NCBI GenBank assembly: GCA_047495785.1
Contig: JBLDXI010000001.1
Coordinates: forward strand, 3,720,001-3,784,000
Direction: 5' to 3'
Length of the DNA: 64,000 bases
Source: Lepidodermella squamata
Taxonomy: Eukaryota > Gastrotricha
The notes under the pieces are model-generated. The model saw nothing but the letters and a program-made list of their open reading frames with translations. It was not told the DNA's origin and searched no databases. Below are positions 23,567-36,600 of this stretch, piece by piece. Made by a program: the position numbers and the translations under genes. Each line of letters begins with the position of its first letter. Position 1 is the stretch's first letter.

Positions 23567-24769
23567 CAAGGTAAATCGTTAAGGCTTGAGGACTGCGGCA
23601 CCAAATACCAACAAGTTATTCTCGCTAATGGTTTAATTTCAGTCTCTGCGTTAACTTTTTACGTGCGATAAGTCGTATTTTCTCTTTTGTTAAAGCTTAC
23701 CTTGCGCGTTTAACACGCTATTTACATGTAAGCGCTAGATACCTGTCATTGTTGTGCGTGTCGAGCTGAAAATGTTATCGCTTTCAATCCGCGCTTTTGA
23801 CGCAGCAGCAGCTTCATAACAAAGCGGGCCACTTCCTCAAAAATGACACAGCATAAGGTATACAGCAGCATTTGGTCGCGATGTATAAAGCTGCAATTTG
23901 CGCAGTTAAAGTTGTTTGCAGATCTGTATCCACATCTTTAACTCGGCATACCGAGACTTAATCTTCACTGTTTACTCTTTTTGCAATGATTTCGGCCCGA
24001 GAGCGTCCGAGATATGATAATTACCTAATGTAAATAACGACGAGAAAGCTCCCACCCCACCCTGTTCATGTCTTTATGCCTGGTCCAAGGTCCAAGTTAC
24101 TGCTCAGAGCCACGAACAATTCTTCCTCGAAAAATATATGCTGGGCGAAGTACATTGAAATGGCTGAAATAATATTGAAGTTTGAGGCTCATTTGCTATC
24201 AATTCCAAATTCCAATATAAATATATTTCATTCAGGAGTCCAATGAACCATTTTGAGACATAATCGCTCAACCAGTGTATGCAAGATGTGATATAACACT
24301 TATTCATATCGACGCTATTTTTTGATGCTCGAGGAGATGCCCGCTCAAAAATTCTGCGCTGCAAGATCTATTGTTATTAGGTGCGCGATAAAAATGGGAG
24401 AATGAACGCGCCGCGACAGTAGTCATGCGCGTTGCTAAAAAATGTCGTTATATTAGATTTGGACTTCGAAGCTCTGCGTGAACAAGCTCGTTTCCACAAT
24501 AAGCCTTTCGTGAGAATTGAGCGCGATACCAATGTTATATTGCTTTAATCTGATGGGCGGTAAGAACAAAGCGGCATTCACAACTCCTATGCTCTGAAGG
24601 CATACAAATCTTATTGTTTTTCGATTAATAATTCAGCGAATAAAAAAGTATGGCAATACCTGAAAACAATGAGCATTCAGAACCGGAGAGAGGTATTAAT
24701 TAATGATGAACAATTGTTAACGAGAAAATCTGTCACTTCAGGAATGGAACTCTCTCATTTTCGGATGAA
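23567..24769. other. divergent intergenic region, 1.2 kb
   Basis: Lies head to head between the EGF/galaxin-like gene (-) and the first discoidin/LamG gene (+), so it should hold both promoters. No TATA box or conserved motif can be assigned with confidence. Confidence 0.4.
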
Positions 24770-27700
24770 ATGCATCTTTTGGAGGTAGCCTATTTTTTAA
24801 GTGCTACCTGCTTCATTGCGGGAGTAGAAGCAGGATCTCATTTTTGGAGGTTCGATCAAAGAAAACCGAGCGTTTTTGTAGCAACCGATACCTTGTCATC
24901 TTTTGAGCTAACACGGTATCAGAAGCACACTGAATATCGAATCTGATTCATCTCAGCATTTTCCAGATTTTCTGCTGATAACGAGAATTTATGCGCCGCT
25001 AAGTGTGCTAGTGCAACACAGGGGTGCTACTCAGCACACTACACCCGAAACACAAAGAACTGCATACACTACTCTGCTGCAGTAGGATCCAGCTCTTTGT
25101 TGACAACCGTGGCAGGCACAGTCAATGACATTTCGTTTGATATTGCAAATTACACGTGGTATTCGGTAATATTTCAAATACTCCCGATACATTACATTTC
25201 CTGATTTTGAATCTTGATTAAGAAACCCACTGCTTTGAAAGACTATCCAGTCGACGTTCCTCGATGGCTTATCGCTCTCAACAGAACTATATCTACATGT
25301 TCGAAACCCGCTTCAGTACTGAAATTAAATGAGTTTTATAATGAATTTTAGCTTGCCCTACGCCGCAACCCTTGGGAGTGGCAGCTATGGCTGGGCCAGC
25401 ACCTCTTGGCCCGGCTAATATCGGGCCTTGGCGCATTCGAAATGATCAAATAACAGCAAGTTCCTGGCAAAACAATGAACTGTACAAGCCATTCCATGGT
25501 CGGCTATACGGAACAACCTCCTGGTGTGTAACAAACCCGAACACAAACACCTATTGGCAGGTGACGTTCGATCAGGTGATGTGGATCCATGGCTTCACCG
25601 TAAAGGGTTTCAGCTCAACAGTTGCTTACTCGTATTACTTGGGGTATAGCTACGAGGGCAACTACTACTACGATTACTTGGAAGCAGATGGAACCAAGTA
25701 TCTATTCAAAGGCCACTCTTCGAATGCCGACTGGAACACGCCCTATTACCTTGCATTGGGTAATAAGCCAGCTCTGGCTAAAGCTATAAGGATCTACCCC
25801 CAAACATGGTCTGCAAACCCCTATTGCCTGCAATTCGAAGTTCACGGCTGTCCAGCTGTTTGCAGAGGTTTGAGAATCTTTCATAGCGGGTTTTTGTGAT
25901 TATGATTTGGTTAGATTCGTTGGGAATTCAATCGTTCGAGTATCCCGACGAGCGCTGGGATTCAAGTGGCTGGTGGGATGTGGGATGGCGAGCATCGCAG
26001 GCTGCTTTCGGTTCGCCATATGTTTCTTGGCACACAGGACAAGGACTTCGTCGCCAACTTGGCGACGGTTGGTTACAGTTAGACCTGGGAAAGGATTATG
26101 TCGTACGCTAATCCTGATTAACCCCCATAGGTTATGTAAGATTTGCTATTTACTAGGCAACTGGAACTATTGTACAAACATGTCGAGGAGGTGCATCTTA
26201 CTTCCCTAGGCAGATTTCGTTGTTTTACTGCTCTGGCGACTGTTCGTCATTCGACATCTACACGGACGGTAATGGTCGGCGACTATTTGAAGGAGTTCCC
26301 GGCTCCTTTATTAACGCGTATCGGACGCATCTATTCAACCGACCAGTCTTGATCAGGAAAGCCCGTTTACAGATTCGAGCAACCGATGGAAACGAAGGTG
26401 ATAACAGCGATTCGGATAGGCATAGCGCGTCTTCAACCATCCCTTTTGTTTTTTGCTAGTCTGTGTTCGATGGGAGTTGTTGGGATGTAAACATATTGAA
26501 TACAAGCACTACGCAACTGATTTGACGCTCAGAAAACCAACGAAAGCTAGCGGCTCATCTCCGTTGAGTGAGATGGATATTTCCACTGGAAAGCTCACAG
26601 ATGACATTGAAATCGACGGAGCTGGGTGGGCTTCGTCTTGCGTTTCTGTTCCGGCTAGTACAACGTCAAGGAGCTATGTGACCGTCGACCTTGGGTCTAG
26701 TCAGGCTGTTACTGATGTCAGTATTCGCCCACCGAGAATTCAATCATGTAAGGAAGTCCTGGGTTTACGGTGTCTTGCTTCTATCCCTCTTAATTTCAGC
26801 TTTGGATCCGGTCGGCTTGTGGATGTTCGACCATTACACAGGAGCTTTGGATCTAAGCGGTAATGGCAACGATGGAACGCCCATCAAGGTGACCTTAGCT
26901 GATGGTATTTATGGCCAACCTAAAGGCTCGTATGAATTCACCAATAACGACGGTACAGTTGGAGTGGTAGTGCCTAATGTTAAATACAACCCTAACTATC
27001 TTTACGCCGTGAACAAACACGTTTCGTTTTTCTTATGGATCTATCCGTATCGATCCAATGTAATGGAGCCGCTCATCCATTTTCCGAGGCCAACTGGAAC
27101 TCCGTGCTGCGGTTTCATGCTGTGGCGTAATAACGATGGCGCTTTCCACACCAACCTCAGGGGCCCTAATTGGGACAGCCCAGTTCATGTGGTCGACGCA
27201 AATAAATGGAATTTTGTGGGCATTGTCTTGGATCAAAGCACAGGTTTTACATCGAAATAGAAAAACATTCCGTTCCTGAATACAATATATAATCACTATA
27301 GGACTGATAACCTTTTACGCAAACAATAATTTTGCTGGACACGCCTATGCTGGAGTTCAAGGAGATACCGACACATATTCTCCTCTCTACTTCGGGCGTT
27401 ACACCATAAATGAAGCACGGCAATTTCATGGCCGCATGGCTTGCGCCCAGATGTATCATCGATTGCTGAGCCGTGAAGAAATGGATGATGCAAGAAGATG
27501 TCCGTGGACTAGTAAGGCTACTACGCTTTCATAATCACAATCTAACCTGGGATTTAGGTCCAACTCCACTTCTGCTTTGGCCGTTCGATGCGGCCAATGG
27601 TGCGAATGATTTCATGGGCCAAGGGATCAACGGCGTTGCGACTGGAACGACTCTAGTTAACGGCCATTTGGACTTCCCGCAATCGGCTTACAGCTTCGCA

Positions 27701-30700
27701 GGAACAGCCTCGTCCTACGTGTCGTATGCGAACAGCGGAGGCCAAGTTGACGTGAAAAATGGTATGACTATGACTTTCTGGTTCAGTCGATCAGCTATCA
27801 GTGGTCCTGAAACTCTCGTCGCATGGATGAACCCTTCAGCGCCAACAACCAGCGTCTTCACCGTTGATGCATCCGGTGGTGGAATTAAAGTTACTTTCGC
27901 TTGCCTTGACCAGCCATCATACTCGGTCACTTTTTCCGGATATTACACGAGAACGTACGCTTACGAAAGGATGCGGTACATCGCCCTAGTTTACGACATC
28001 GCCCTATCAAAACTAACTCTGTATCACGATGGAGACATTTTATTCACGCGAAGACTCCCGCTTGGCTGTCAGCTCAATACCGGTGGACAGTTGCGGATCG
28101 GAGGTTTACCCTCTTCCCAGTACTATAACGGACAAATGGCGTGCTTTCAACTCTTTAACAAAGCGCTCACGCCACGTGAAGTTACTCAGGTGTCAGCCTG
28201 TCCAAAACGAACAAGTAAGCCGCCGGGATTTAGTTTTTCTTTAATATGGCTTTCTATAATGAAACTCCTAGCTCCCGCCTCAACCTTCTATATTGTACAA
28301 GATGAGATGAGCTGGGTGAGTGATATCAATAAATGCCTGGCTGCCTTTTTAAATTATGATTCTGAAGCTACGCGATCATTCGGGCACTGTTGCTGCGAGC
28401 AACTCATTGCACCAAAGCTGCACTTATTGGCATTGGGGTCCTTTCAATTTCAACACCCATGGCTACAACAATCAGAATACAGATCGAATGTCTACTTACT
28501 GGGGCTCGGGCTGGCCGGTGCCTCAAGTAGTCAATTCATTCACTTTAGCTCTTTACGCTAAAGTAGATTGGAACAACGGCGAACTTCACATGCTGTCGTT
28601 AGGCGCTTGCTGTGATTACGGCAACGCAAGGGTTGGCATGTTGAACAACGGGAAAATGTAATGCTCGTCACTCAAAGTTTTGCTGCTTCTGAGTTGCTTA
28701 TTATAGATTTGCTTGGTACCAATGCACGAATGGCGGATCTTACGGCTATATAACTTCTACATCGTTCGTAATGCCTGTCAACCGGTTCATGCATATTGCA
28801 TTTGTTCGCGATCAACCGAATGGAATGATGTATATCTATGCTAATGGAGCTCTAATAGGATCCGGATCAGGCCCAAATTGCGTGTTGCAACAAACGACCG
28901 GCATTACTGTTTTCAGCTATCCATGGGTATGAGAAATATCCTGATGCAAAATGAAAATCCACGATGGATATTTCGATATAGAGTGGCTCTTACAGTGTGA
29001 ACGGCGCCTCGGCTTGTCCAGCTGTTTATACAGCTGCCCTGAATAAGTACGAAATCCAAACTATCACTAATGGCTGTCCAGGGATAATGGAATGTAATTT
29101 CAAGAATTTCATACGTTTACCATAACTTTTAACAATACCTCAAGTGCGATCAACTCATTGCGAGTCAAACCTGGGCATGCAAAGAGGGACACAGTTTAAT
29201 TCACTGACGGGAACCGACTATGTTGGAGCCTCAATCGACACCAATGGTTTGTTCTTATTTGTAAAAAATACTGCTTAATGATGATATTTTAGCCTTGACA
29301 TGGCGAGCTACGGCAGCTACTAACTCAGAGTGGTATGGTTTGCAGTGGCTCTATGATGTCGAAATCCGAGCCGTAATGACACGAGGCCGCCACGATGCTG
29401 CTGAGTGGGTAACAACGTATCAAATCGCTTATCATGGACGAGAAGATATTTACGACTGGACTTGGGTCAATGAATATGACGGAAATGGTGCAAAAGTAAT
29501 TACTTAACATCTGGCTTGCAAAAAGCATTTTCATTTATATATGCCAGGTGTTCAATGGTAACACCGATCAAAACACTCTAGTGGAAAATCGAATAGTGCC
29601 ATCAATACGCACACGTTGGATTCACTTTCATCCGCAAACATGGTACGGCTGGCCATCGATGAGAATCGGATCCCGGGGATGTCCAGGTAAAGCTGTCTTC
29701 TACTATTGCCTCAATCCACCCATATACCTTAAAAGGAGGAGGACTTACCTGCAATCGAAAACTGCACTTTAATACAAATGGTTACTCTGTCAGCTCAGCA
29801 AATGCTGAGAGTGACCCGTCGAATGCATTTATCGAATCAAACGCTTATTGGTATCTCGAGAATCCACCCAATCAAATTCCGGTATGGTTCGGATTATCAT
29901 TCGGAAATTTGCTGAAAGTCACCAGGGTAAAGGAAATCAGGCGCTCAAGTCTACAAAAAAGTCTATGATCCCTGTTTTTAGGTCGCTACAAGAGGAGGAT
30001 ATCCTTCCCGATCTTGTTGTTGGGTGACTATTTACCGCCTGCATTACAGCTACAACAACGTTGATTGGGACGCGTACAAAGGACTAGACGGTTGGGTCAG
30101 ACATTTTGCCGGCAACACAGACTCGTCAAACATAGTCAAAAACACCCTACAGCCACCGGTCCTTCTAAGATCAATAAGATTCTACGTTGAAGTAATTCAT
30201 GTCAACTCATTTTTCAACTCTGATTTGTCGCTTTTGAAGTGGTGGAATAATCAAATCGCTATGCGAGTTGGAGTATATGGATGTTTGGCTGATATGGAGG
30301 ATAAACAGTTCGCTCCTTTAGCCGTAACATTGGGTGACACCCCGGTGACTGATGTCAACTCGGCGTTGGCTAATCCTAAAGTCGCAGAAATGTATCAAGC
30401 TAGTCCAGTGGGGGATCGATCGGAGGTCCACCTAGTAGCCGGTGATATTTCGACCCCAGCAAAAGGGAGGTACCTTACGTTCATCAGCCCAACGCCTAAT
30501 CAACAGCTCGAAATCTGTGATGTCTCGGCATTTTCAATGAATGACCCTTCGAAAAATATTGCATATAAACGAGGACTCATCTTGCAGCCATCAGCATTTG
30601 CTAGTAATGCAGCTGATTATTCAAAATTCGCGACAGATGGCAAAACTTACCAGCTTTTAGGCACTGCAGCAGGTAACTAAAGAAATTGCCCAATATGAAG

Positions 30701-31668
30701 ATTTTAATTGAAGGAAAACAGGTCAACCCTGCATAATTGGCTGGCCGAATTTGATTGATGAGATAGTAATGTCAGAATCCGGCTCTAGTGTTGGCACCAT
30801 GCCTCAACTTTCGTCAACTTGCTCCGGCAAAGTTGCTCAGTGGGAATTCAATATGAATAGCTTAGGCCTCTTTGTACCATCGAATGTCTACATCTCAACG
30901 TGGTCCAAAAACACTGCAACACAATATGTACTGAACGGAACTGCGGCTATCCCCATCTTCCCAAATATAAGGGAAAAGTTTTACATGTAAGACACAAGGC
31001 ACCTGGAAGTTCAAATCTTTCGATATTCAATATTTTCAGCGAACAAACTCTGGGCAGCACTCTTGCCATTAGCCCGAGTAAATACGTCGGATATTATCTG
31101 GATTTACCCGTACCTGTCATCAATTTCATGAGCACTTGGACTGGCGTGAATCCCCTCATGTTTTCATCTTCGAGTTTGATACCAACCGGGGCTTACCAGG
31201 CCTCCGTGCAAGCGCCGGCCGTGGCCAGCCAAATGACCACTCCCGGCTACGTAACTTTTGGTGGATCAGTTCAGGAAGCTATATTGGCCCGCGGCTTTGT
31301 GACAGGTTTTAAAATAATTCTAGATCGCAAACCGCATATTCAATCCCATTTCAGATGCTAATGGAAATACGTGGTTGGCCGTAGATCTTGGGGTAGCTCG
31401 CCCTGTATCTCGTGTTATGGTTCACTTGCCTCCTGATATTTTCGCGAAAACATTGGCTTTCACGGAAATTCGTGTCGGAAATGATATCACTACGATTACG
31501 AATAACCCGATTTGCGACTATCATGACGCTATTAAAGTAGACAATCGACATTCTCAGCGTCCTTATTTCTACTACTGCAAGGAAGCCTTGATCGGGCGTT
31601 ACGTGGTACTGAATCGACGCCGCTTCGGCATTTTGCCAATAGCTGAGATAATGGTGTTCTCACGCTGA
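24770..31668 (+). CDS. giant secreted discoidin/LamG protein, copy A
   Basis: 1917 aa, 23 exons: 24770-24915, 24967-25165, 25223-25298, 25352-25867, 25915-26102, 26157-26397, 26460-26747, 26800-27243, 27302-27511, 27558-28214, 28272-28315, 28368-28657, 28707-28926, 28982-29093, 29145-29246, 29293-29495, 29548-29686, 29736-29926, 29982-30191, 30240-30672, 30722-30986, 31040-31305, 31355-31668. Order: hydrophobic leader; Cys-rich PAN/apple-like head (CASATQGCYSAHY...CIHYS); F5/8C module at about 141-312 (CPTPQPLGV to EVHGC); second F5/8C (DSLGIQ to LLGC, about 313-468); half discoidin-like segment to 551; three LamG-like modules at about 552-769, 770-1003 and 1004-1210 (each with DxxGxxNDGT- or RIGGLP-type strands); F5/8C at 1211-1358 (CESNLGMQ to GCP); and further galactose-binding-like segments to the C-terminus (WLAVDLGVARPVSRV). 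No transmembrane helix was seen. Probably binds glycans or lipids outside the cell. Each module is recognisable; the full architecture is not one I know. Confidence 0.85.
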
Positions 31669-32453
31669 GGAACTGCAAGGCTATGGCTCATCAAAACTTT
31701 AAAGAAACATATTTATCGTGTGTGAACATCGACAGCATTTTTGTTAAGAGACGCGCTAAAACACGCGAGCTCACAGTTTTCGAGATGTAAAATACATAGC
31801 GGTATCATAGTGCGTACAGCCTTCAGCAACATTGTTGGGGCTCATTTTGACTCTATTGCCAATAAAACAAATGATCCCGCTTAGTTCGGCGTTGTGTTAC
31901 TAAGATTGTGTGAAGTTCACTATATGTGGAATTACCGACCAGGCCTTTATTTAAGCGGGATATTATCGCCGCATCTATTATTCTTTTAGCTCAACTTGTG
32001 ACGAGATAAAATCCTCGTGACAGTGTCTCGATATAGGTGGGATATGCGACGACATTCGAAGACAATCGCTGTGAAAGCGTAATGCAAAACCATCCATTGA
32101 AAGGACTTCCATATATAGACAGTCATAACGATTGAGTAAGTCCAAAATCGCATTCTATTGCTGCAAGAACCATTGCTTTAGTGTTCCTAATTATTAATTT
32201 AGGATCGCGCACAGCAACAAAGGCATCGATTGCGCAATTGAAAAACCTTGAAGACTACTGAGATTAGTTGTTACCCAAGGACGGCCGAATCACCATGTGA
32301 CATGTCACACACAACATTCATGTCCGCATTCTGAGAGTGCAGCGTTTATAGGCTTTGTTCATGATTTGAAATCGACAATAAATATATGTATTTACTTGTT
32401 CGAGCCAAAAAATCACGGAAGAAATATAAATGGCTCAAGTTACTACGGACATT

Positions 32454-33131
32454 TCGTCGTCGGTGCGGCCAAAAGTATTATATCCATAAAAAATCGAAAA
32501 TGAGATTTTTACAGTTTCGGGCTCAGAATTTAACGCCCGTTATTATTCTGAAAACCGCATCTCAAAATTCGCTAGGGATCAAAAGTATTATATCCACTTT
32601 CGTGCCTTTTTTACTAGGTCACTTTATCGGCAGAATCAACAGTATTATCTCCATGGCATGAGTTCGAAAGGGCACCAAAAGTATTATATCCAGCAAAAAA
32701 TCACTCAATCGCGAGCAAAATGGTGATGTAAAAATCGCCAAAAAGTAAATGCCTGCATGTGGAATCGAACCACAGCAGTGCGATGTTGATGCCAAACAAA
32801 AAATAACCCTCTTTGTCCACGCTTAAAAAAGAAAAATTGTCAAAAAGGGATGCAAGCACGGGGATTCGAACCACTCAATGTAAAAACACCAAAACACAAA
32901 AACAAAAAAAGTACAAAACAGTATTATATATCCAACGCATGTCTCGATAGCGCAAAAACGGTGCATCACCGGTAGACATGGCCCGCGCCATTCGATCCGC
33001 CGTGATCAACTACCCCCATGTTCGGCGTAGTGACATATTTTACTGAAAATTTCAAAAATAAATCTGTTTTTTTCGATTTATCTCACAATTAATTCTCTTG
33101 GATATAATACTTTTGGCCGCACCGACGACGA
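32454..33131. mobile_element. 678-bp MITE with perfect 33-bp inverted repeats
   Basis: Left end 32454-32486 (starting TCGTCGTCGGTGCGGCC) is an exact reverse complement of 33099-33131. The inner half of the repeat, AAAAGTATTATATCCA, recurs as direct copies at 32581-32596 and 32677-32692, and in altered form near 32639 and 32919. ATTT directly flanks both sides if the end is taken as CGTCG, a possible 4-bp target duplication. There is no transposase. A right-end-like sequence is also present at 59785-59806, showing a family. Confidence 0.8.
32748..32885 (-). other. tRNA-derived T-arm sequences inside the MITE
   Basis: On the minus strand, TGTGGTTCGATTCCACA (around 32758-32774) forms a perfect 5-bp T stem with a 7-nt loop, followed by TGCAGGC plus A like a tRNA acceptor 3' half. 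GTGGTTCGAATCCCCG (32859-32874) is a second B-box match. No matching 5' acceptor halves or anticodon arms were found, so these are fragments or SINE-like Pol III boxes, not tRNA genes. Confidence 0.4.
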
Positions 33132-33647
33132 TTTTACCTAAAAAAAATGCAGCACTTACAAGCCTCGATATAAGTAAGCTGTTAATGTGAGGTTGAGCTA
33201 TCGTTGATCGTTCCACGTAGAACTAAGTTCTATTATCAAGATTATCAACCTGATTATCAAGACATAACACCACATGGAAGGGAATACAATGCTCACAATA
33301 CAAGTGATTACTCTCAGCGCAAAAGGCTGGTGTAGATGTTTTCTACAATTTTAGAAAAGGAACATCTATATTATGGCGATGCTTAGCGACGCGTCGTCAT
33401 TTTATGTCTTGCGAATCAGAGCCATGCATTTTTTAGCCCCCATAAAGACTTCGATGAATGCCGATTCGCCTCTGGGTGATTAATATTTTACCATGATGCG
33501 CGGTTTTTTTACATAATAAGCCTTATTGTCTTCCTCCCATCCGGTGGAAGATCCTCGCCTGATATAAATAATTCATGGTGTGCGCTACAGAAAGCGTCGG
33601 GTATCAATTCGCGTGCAATCTCTACAGTTTGATCGGCTTGACAAAAA

Positions 33648-36600
33648 ATGCAGGGTTTACCTCCCGGCGTTATACTTTTAGTACTCATGTTTGTTGATAA
33701 GGCTGCAGGAGGAGCTCATTTCCTACGATATGATCAAAAAAAGCCAGATGTTGCAGTTAGTGGCGACACATTAACTTCCTACGAATTGGCAAAGTAAGAG
33801 GATTTACAACGGGTGACTTAAATTACGGGGGTTTCATTGAAGATTTTCGGCTGGCAATGAGAACTTTTGTGCCTCAACATGCCCTAACCAGACAGTTGGA
33901 TGCTACTCGGCTTACTACAACCGAGCGACAAAGCAATGTACTCATTATTCAGCTGCGATAGGGACCAGCTCGATATTGAAACCAATCGCGGGAACTGCGA
34001 GTGACATTTCATTTGACGTAGCCAACTACACCTGGCCGGCCGTAAGAAAAAATATGGTAATGGATCTTTATATTTTAGCTAGATGCTTGCTTTCAGCAAC
34101 AAGCACCGATAAAGCAACTCACGGAACCCGTTCCAAGATGGCTGATAGCTCTCAACAGGACAATATCAAGACGTAAGACTTGAGTAATATTGACGAAGCA
34201 TAATCATAGCAGTTTATCACTGATAACAGCTTGTGGAAAGCCGCAACCACTCGGGGTCTCCGCCGCAGCCGGCCCGGCTCCATATGGACCTGACACCGCC
34301 GATATTGGGCCTTTCCGAATAAGAAATGACCAAATAAGTGCAAGCTCTTGGAATTCTGAGCAAAACAGGCCGCGGAATGGCCGCCTATTCAATGTTTACG
34401 GCTGGTGTGTCAGTAGTCCCACTACAAGCACTTGGTGGCAGGTAGTTTTCGATACGTTTCAATGGATTCATGGCTTCACAGTTCGAGGTTTCGATGGGCG
34501 TGTTGCTTCCTCTTACTATCTATTGACTAGCAATGATGGAAACTCTTGGCTGAATGAAGGCTTCTACAAAGGCGCTGATGGAAATATATACCTGTTCCAA
34601 GGCCACAAATCGACGGCAGATTGGGCCACGCCTTACTACTTGACGCTCGTTAACGGACCTGTTTTGGCGAAGGGAGTAAGAATATATCCGCAGTCTTGGC
34701 CAACCAATCCCTATTGTTTGCAATTTGAAATTCATGGCTGCGCAGCTCTTTGCAGGGGTTAAATGAATATTGTTCCTATAACTACTGTTTCTAAGCAGTA
34801 TTCTTCTCACAGACTCCCTGGGGATGCAAGAATACGACTTCCCGAACGATCGTTACAACTCATATGGTTGGTGGGATGCAAGGACTCCCCCATGGAACAT
34901 TGCATTAAACAATCCATTCGCCTCGTGGCATACAACTCAAGGGACAAGAAATAGCATAGGCGATGCTTGGTTGGAAGTCGACTTTGGTAAAGACTATGTC
35001 GTGAGTTTTTTCAACTCATTGTAAGGCAACTCATTATTCATTGTAAGGCAACTGCAGCGATTCTTCAAACATGCCGCGGTTGGGACTATATTCCTTCGAG
35101 AATGTCAGTTTTCTATTGCGCAACATCTGAATGCGCGTCAGGTTTCAACATCTACGAAGATCGAAATCGAAGGCGCATTTTCGATGCGCTGCCCGGCGGA
35201 TCAATCGGTCAGTTTCGAACCCTCTCATTCGACAAGCCGATTCTGGCACGCAAGGTCAGAATGATGATCCGTCAAACCCAAGGCGGATATGTATGCGCGC
35301 GTTTCGAAGTGCTTGGCTGTAAAGAAATTCCTTACAAATATTATGCAACTGATCACGCGAACGGCAAAACAGCACTTGCCAGCGCTTCGCCAGCTTGGTC
35401 TGATATGGCCGTAGCAACGGGGAAACTGACTGATGAAAGTGAAAATGATGGAGCGGGTCTTCTATCATCATGCGTTACCGTACCCGCCAACACCAATGCC
35501 CAGAGCTACGTCACGGTGGATCTTGGCGAATCGAAAACACTTACCGATGTTTCGATACGCCCTGCTCGCATGCAATCTTGTAATAATCACTGAAATGGTT
35601 CAAGATTTTCTTTATGCTACATATCAATTTTTAGCGCTCAATCCGGTCGGACTCTGGCTGCTGGATCACTATACCTACGCGAATGATCTGTCCGGAAATG
35701 GAAACGATGGAACAATCATGAGAGGAGTAAACTTTGCGCCTGGAATTTATGGACAACCGATGGGCTCCTTAGAGTTCACAGGCACTGGGACATCAGGTGT
35801 AGTTGTACCTAACAGCAAATATAACCCCAACTGGCTTTACGCCGGAAAGAAATCTATCTCGTTTTTTCTTTGGGTTTACCCATATCGGAACAATGCGCAC
35901 GAGCCGTTTGTTCACTTTCCGAGGAATTCGGGCTCGCCATGTTGTGGTTTAATATTTTGGAAGACCGGCGACGGCCAATTCCATACAAACATCAGGGGTC
36001 CTGCGTTTACATCACCAGCTCATGCGATAGACGACAATAAATGGAACTTTGTCGGTCAGATGTTTGATCAAAATACAGGTAATTCGGGAATAAGAAATAA
36101 ATTTGAATTTAGAATTTGGAATCTCAGTTATTTTAAACTCACTTTGTGATTAATTAAGGGACTTTTTACTTCTACTCAAACAACAACTTGGTTGGAAGCT
36201 GGACAGTTGGTGTGCAGAGTGACACAGATACTATGGCGGCCTTGTACATAGGCCGGTACCACACGGGAAACACGATTGAGCAGTATCAGGGTCGAATAGC
36301 TTGCGTTCAGATGTATCATCGATTGCTCACCCGAGAAGAAATGGATGACGCCAAACGCTGCCCATGGACTAGTAAGAAAACATTTCCACGCTTTTCCTCA
36401 TTCATTTGAGGAATTTCTGGCTGTATTTGAACTCAGGCCCGACCCCGCAGTTTTTGTGGCCCTTCGACGACGTCACGGGAGCAAACGATTTCTTAGGCCA
36501 AGGCATCAATGGCGTCGTCAGTACTGGAATTACTACTGTTACTGGCCCTCTTGACATGGCGAAGTCAGCTTTTGCCTTCAAGGATTCAACAACCAGCGTA

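Larger units (their letters stand above)
31669..33647. other. intergenic between the two discoidin/LamG genes
   Basis: AATAAA at 31861-31866 is a likely poly(A) signal for copy A, 193 nt after its stop. The middle third is a transposon-like element (32454-33131). The remainder before 33648 should contain the promoter of copy B; no motif is assigned. Confidence 0.5.

Noticed and set aside
26258-26440. Antisense frame over the discoidin exons
   Set aside because: Shadow of the plus-strand coding exon, whose paralogue conservation is on the plus strand.
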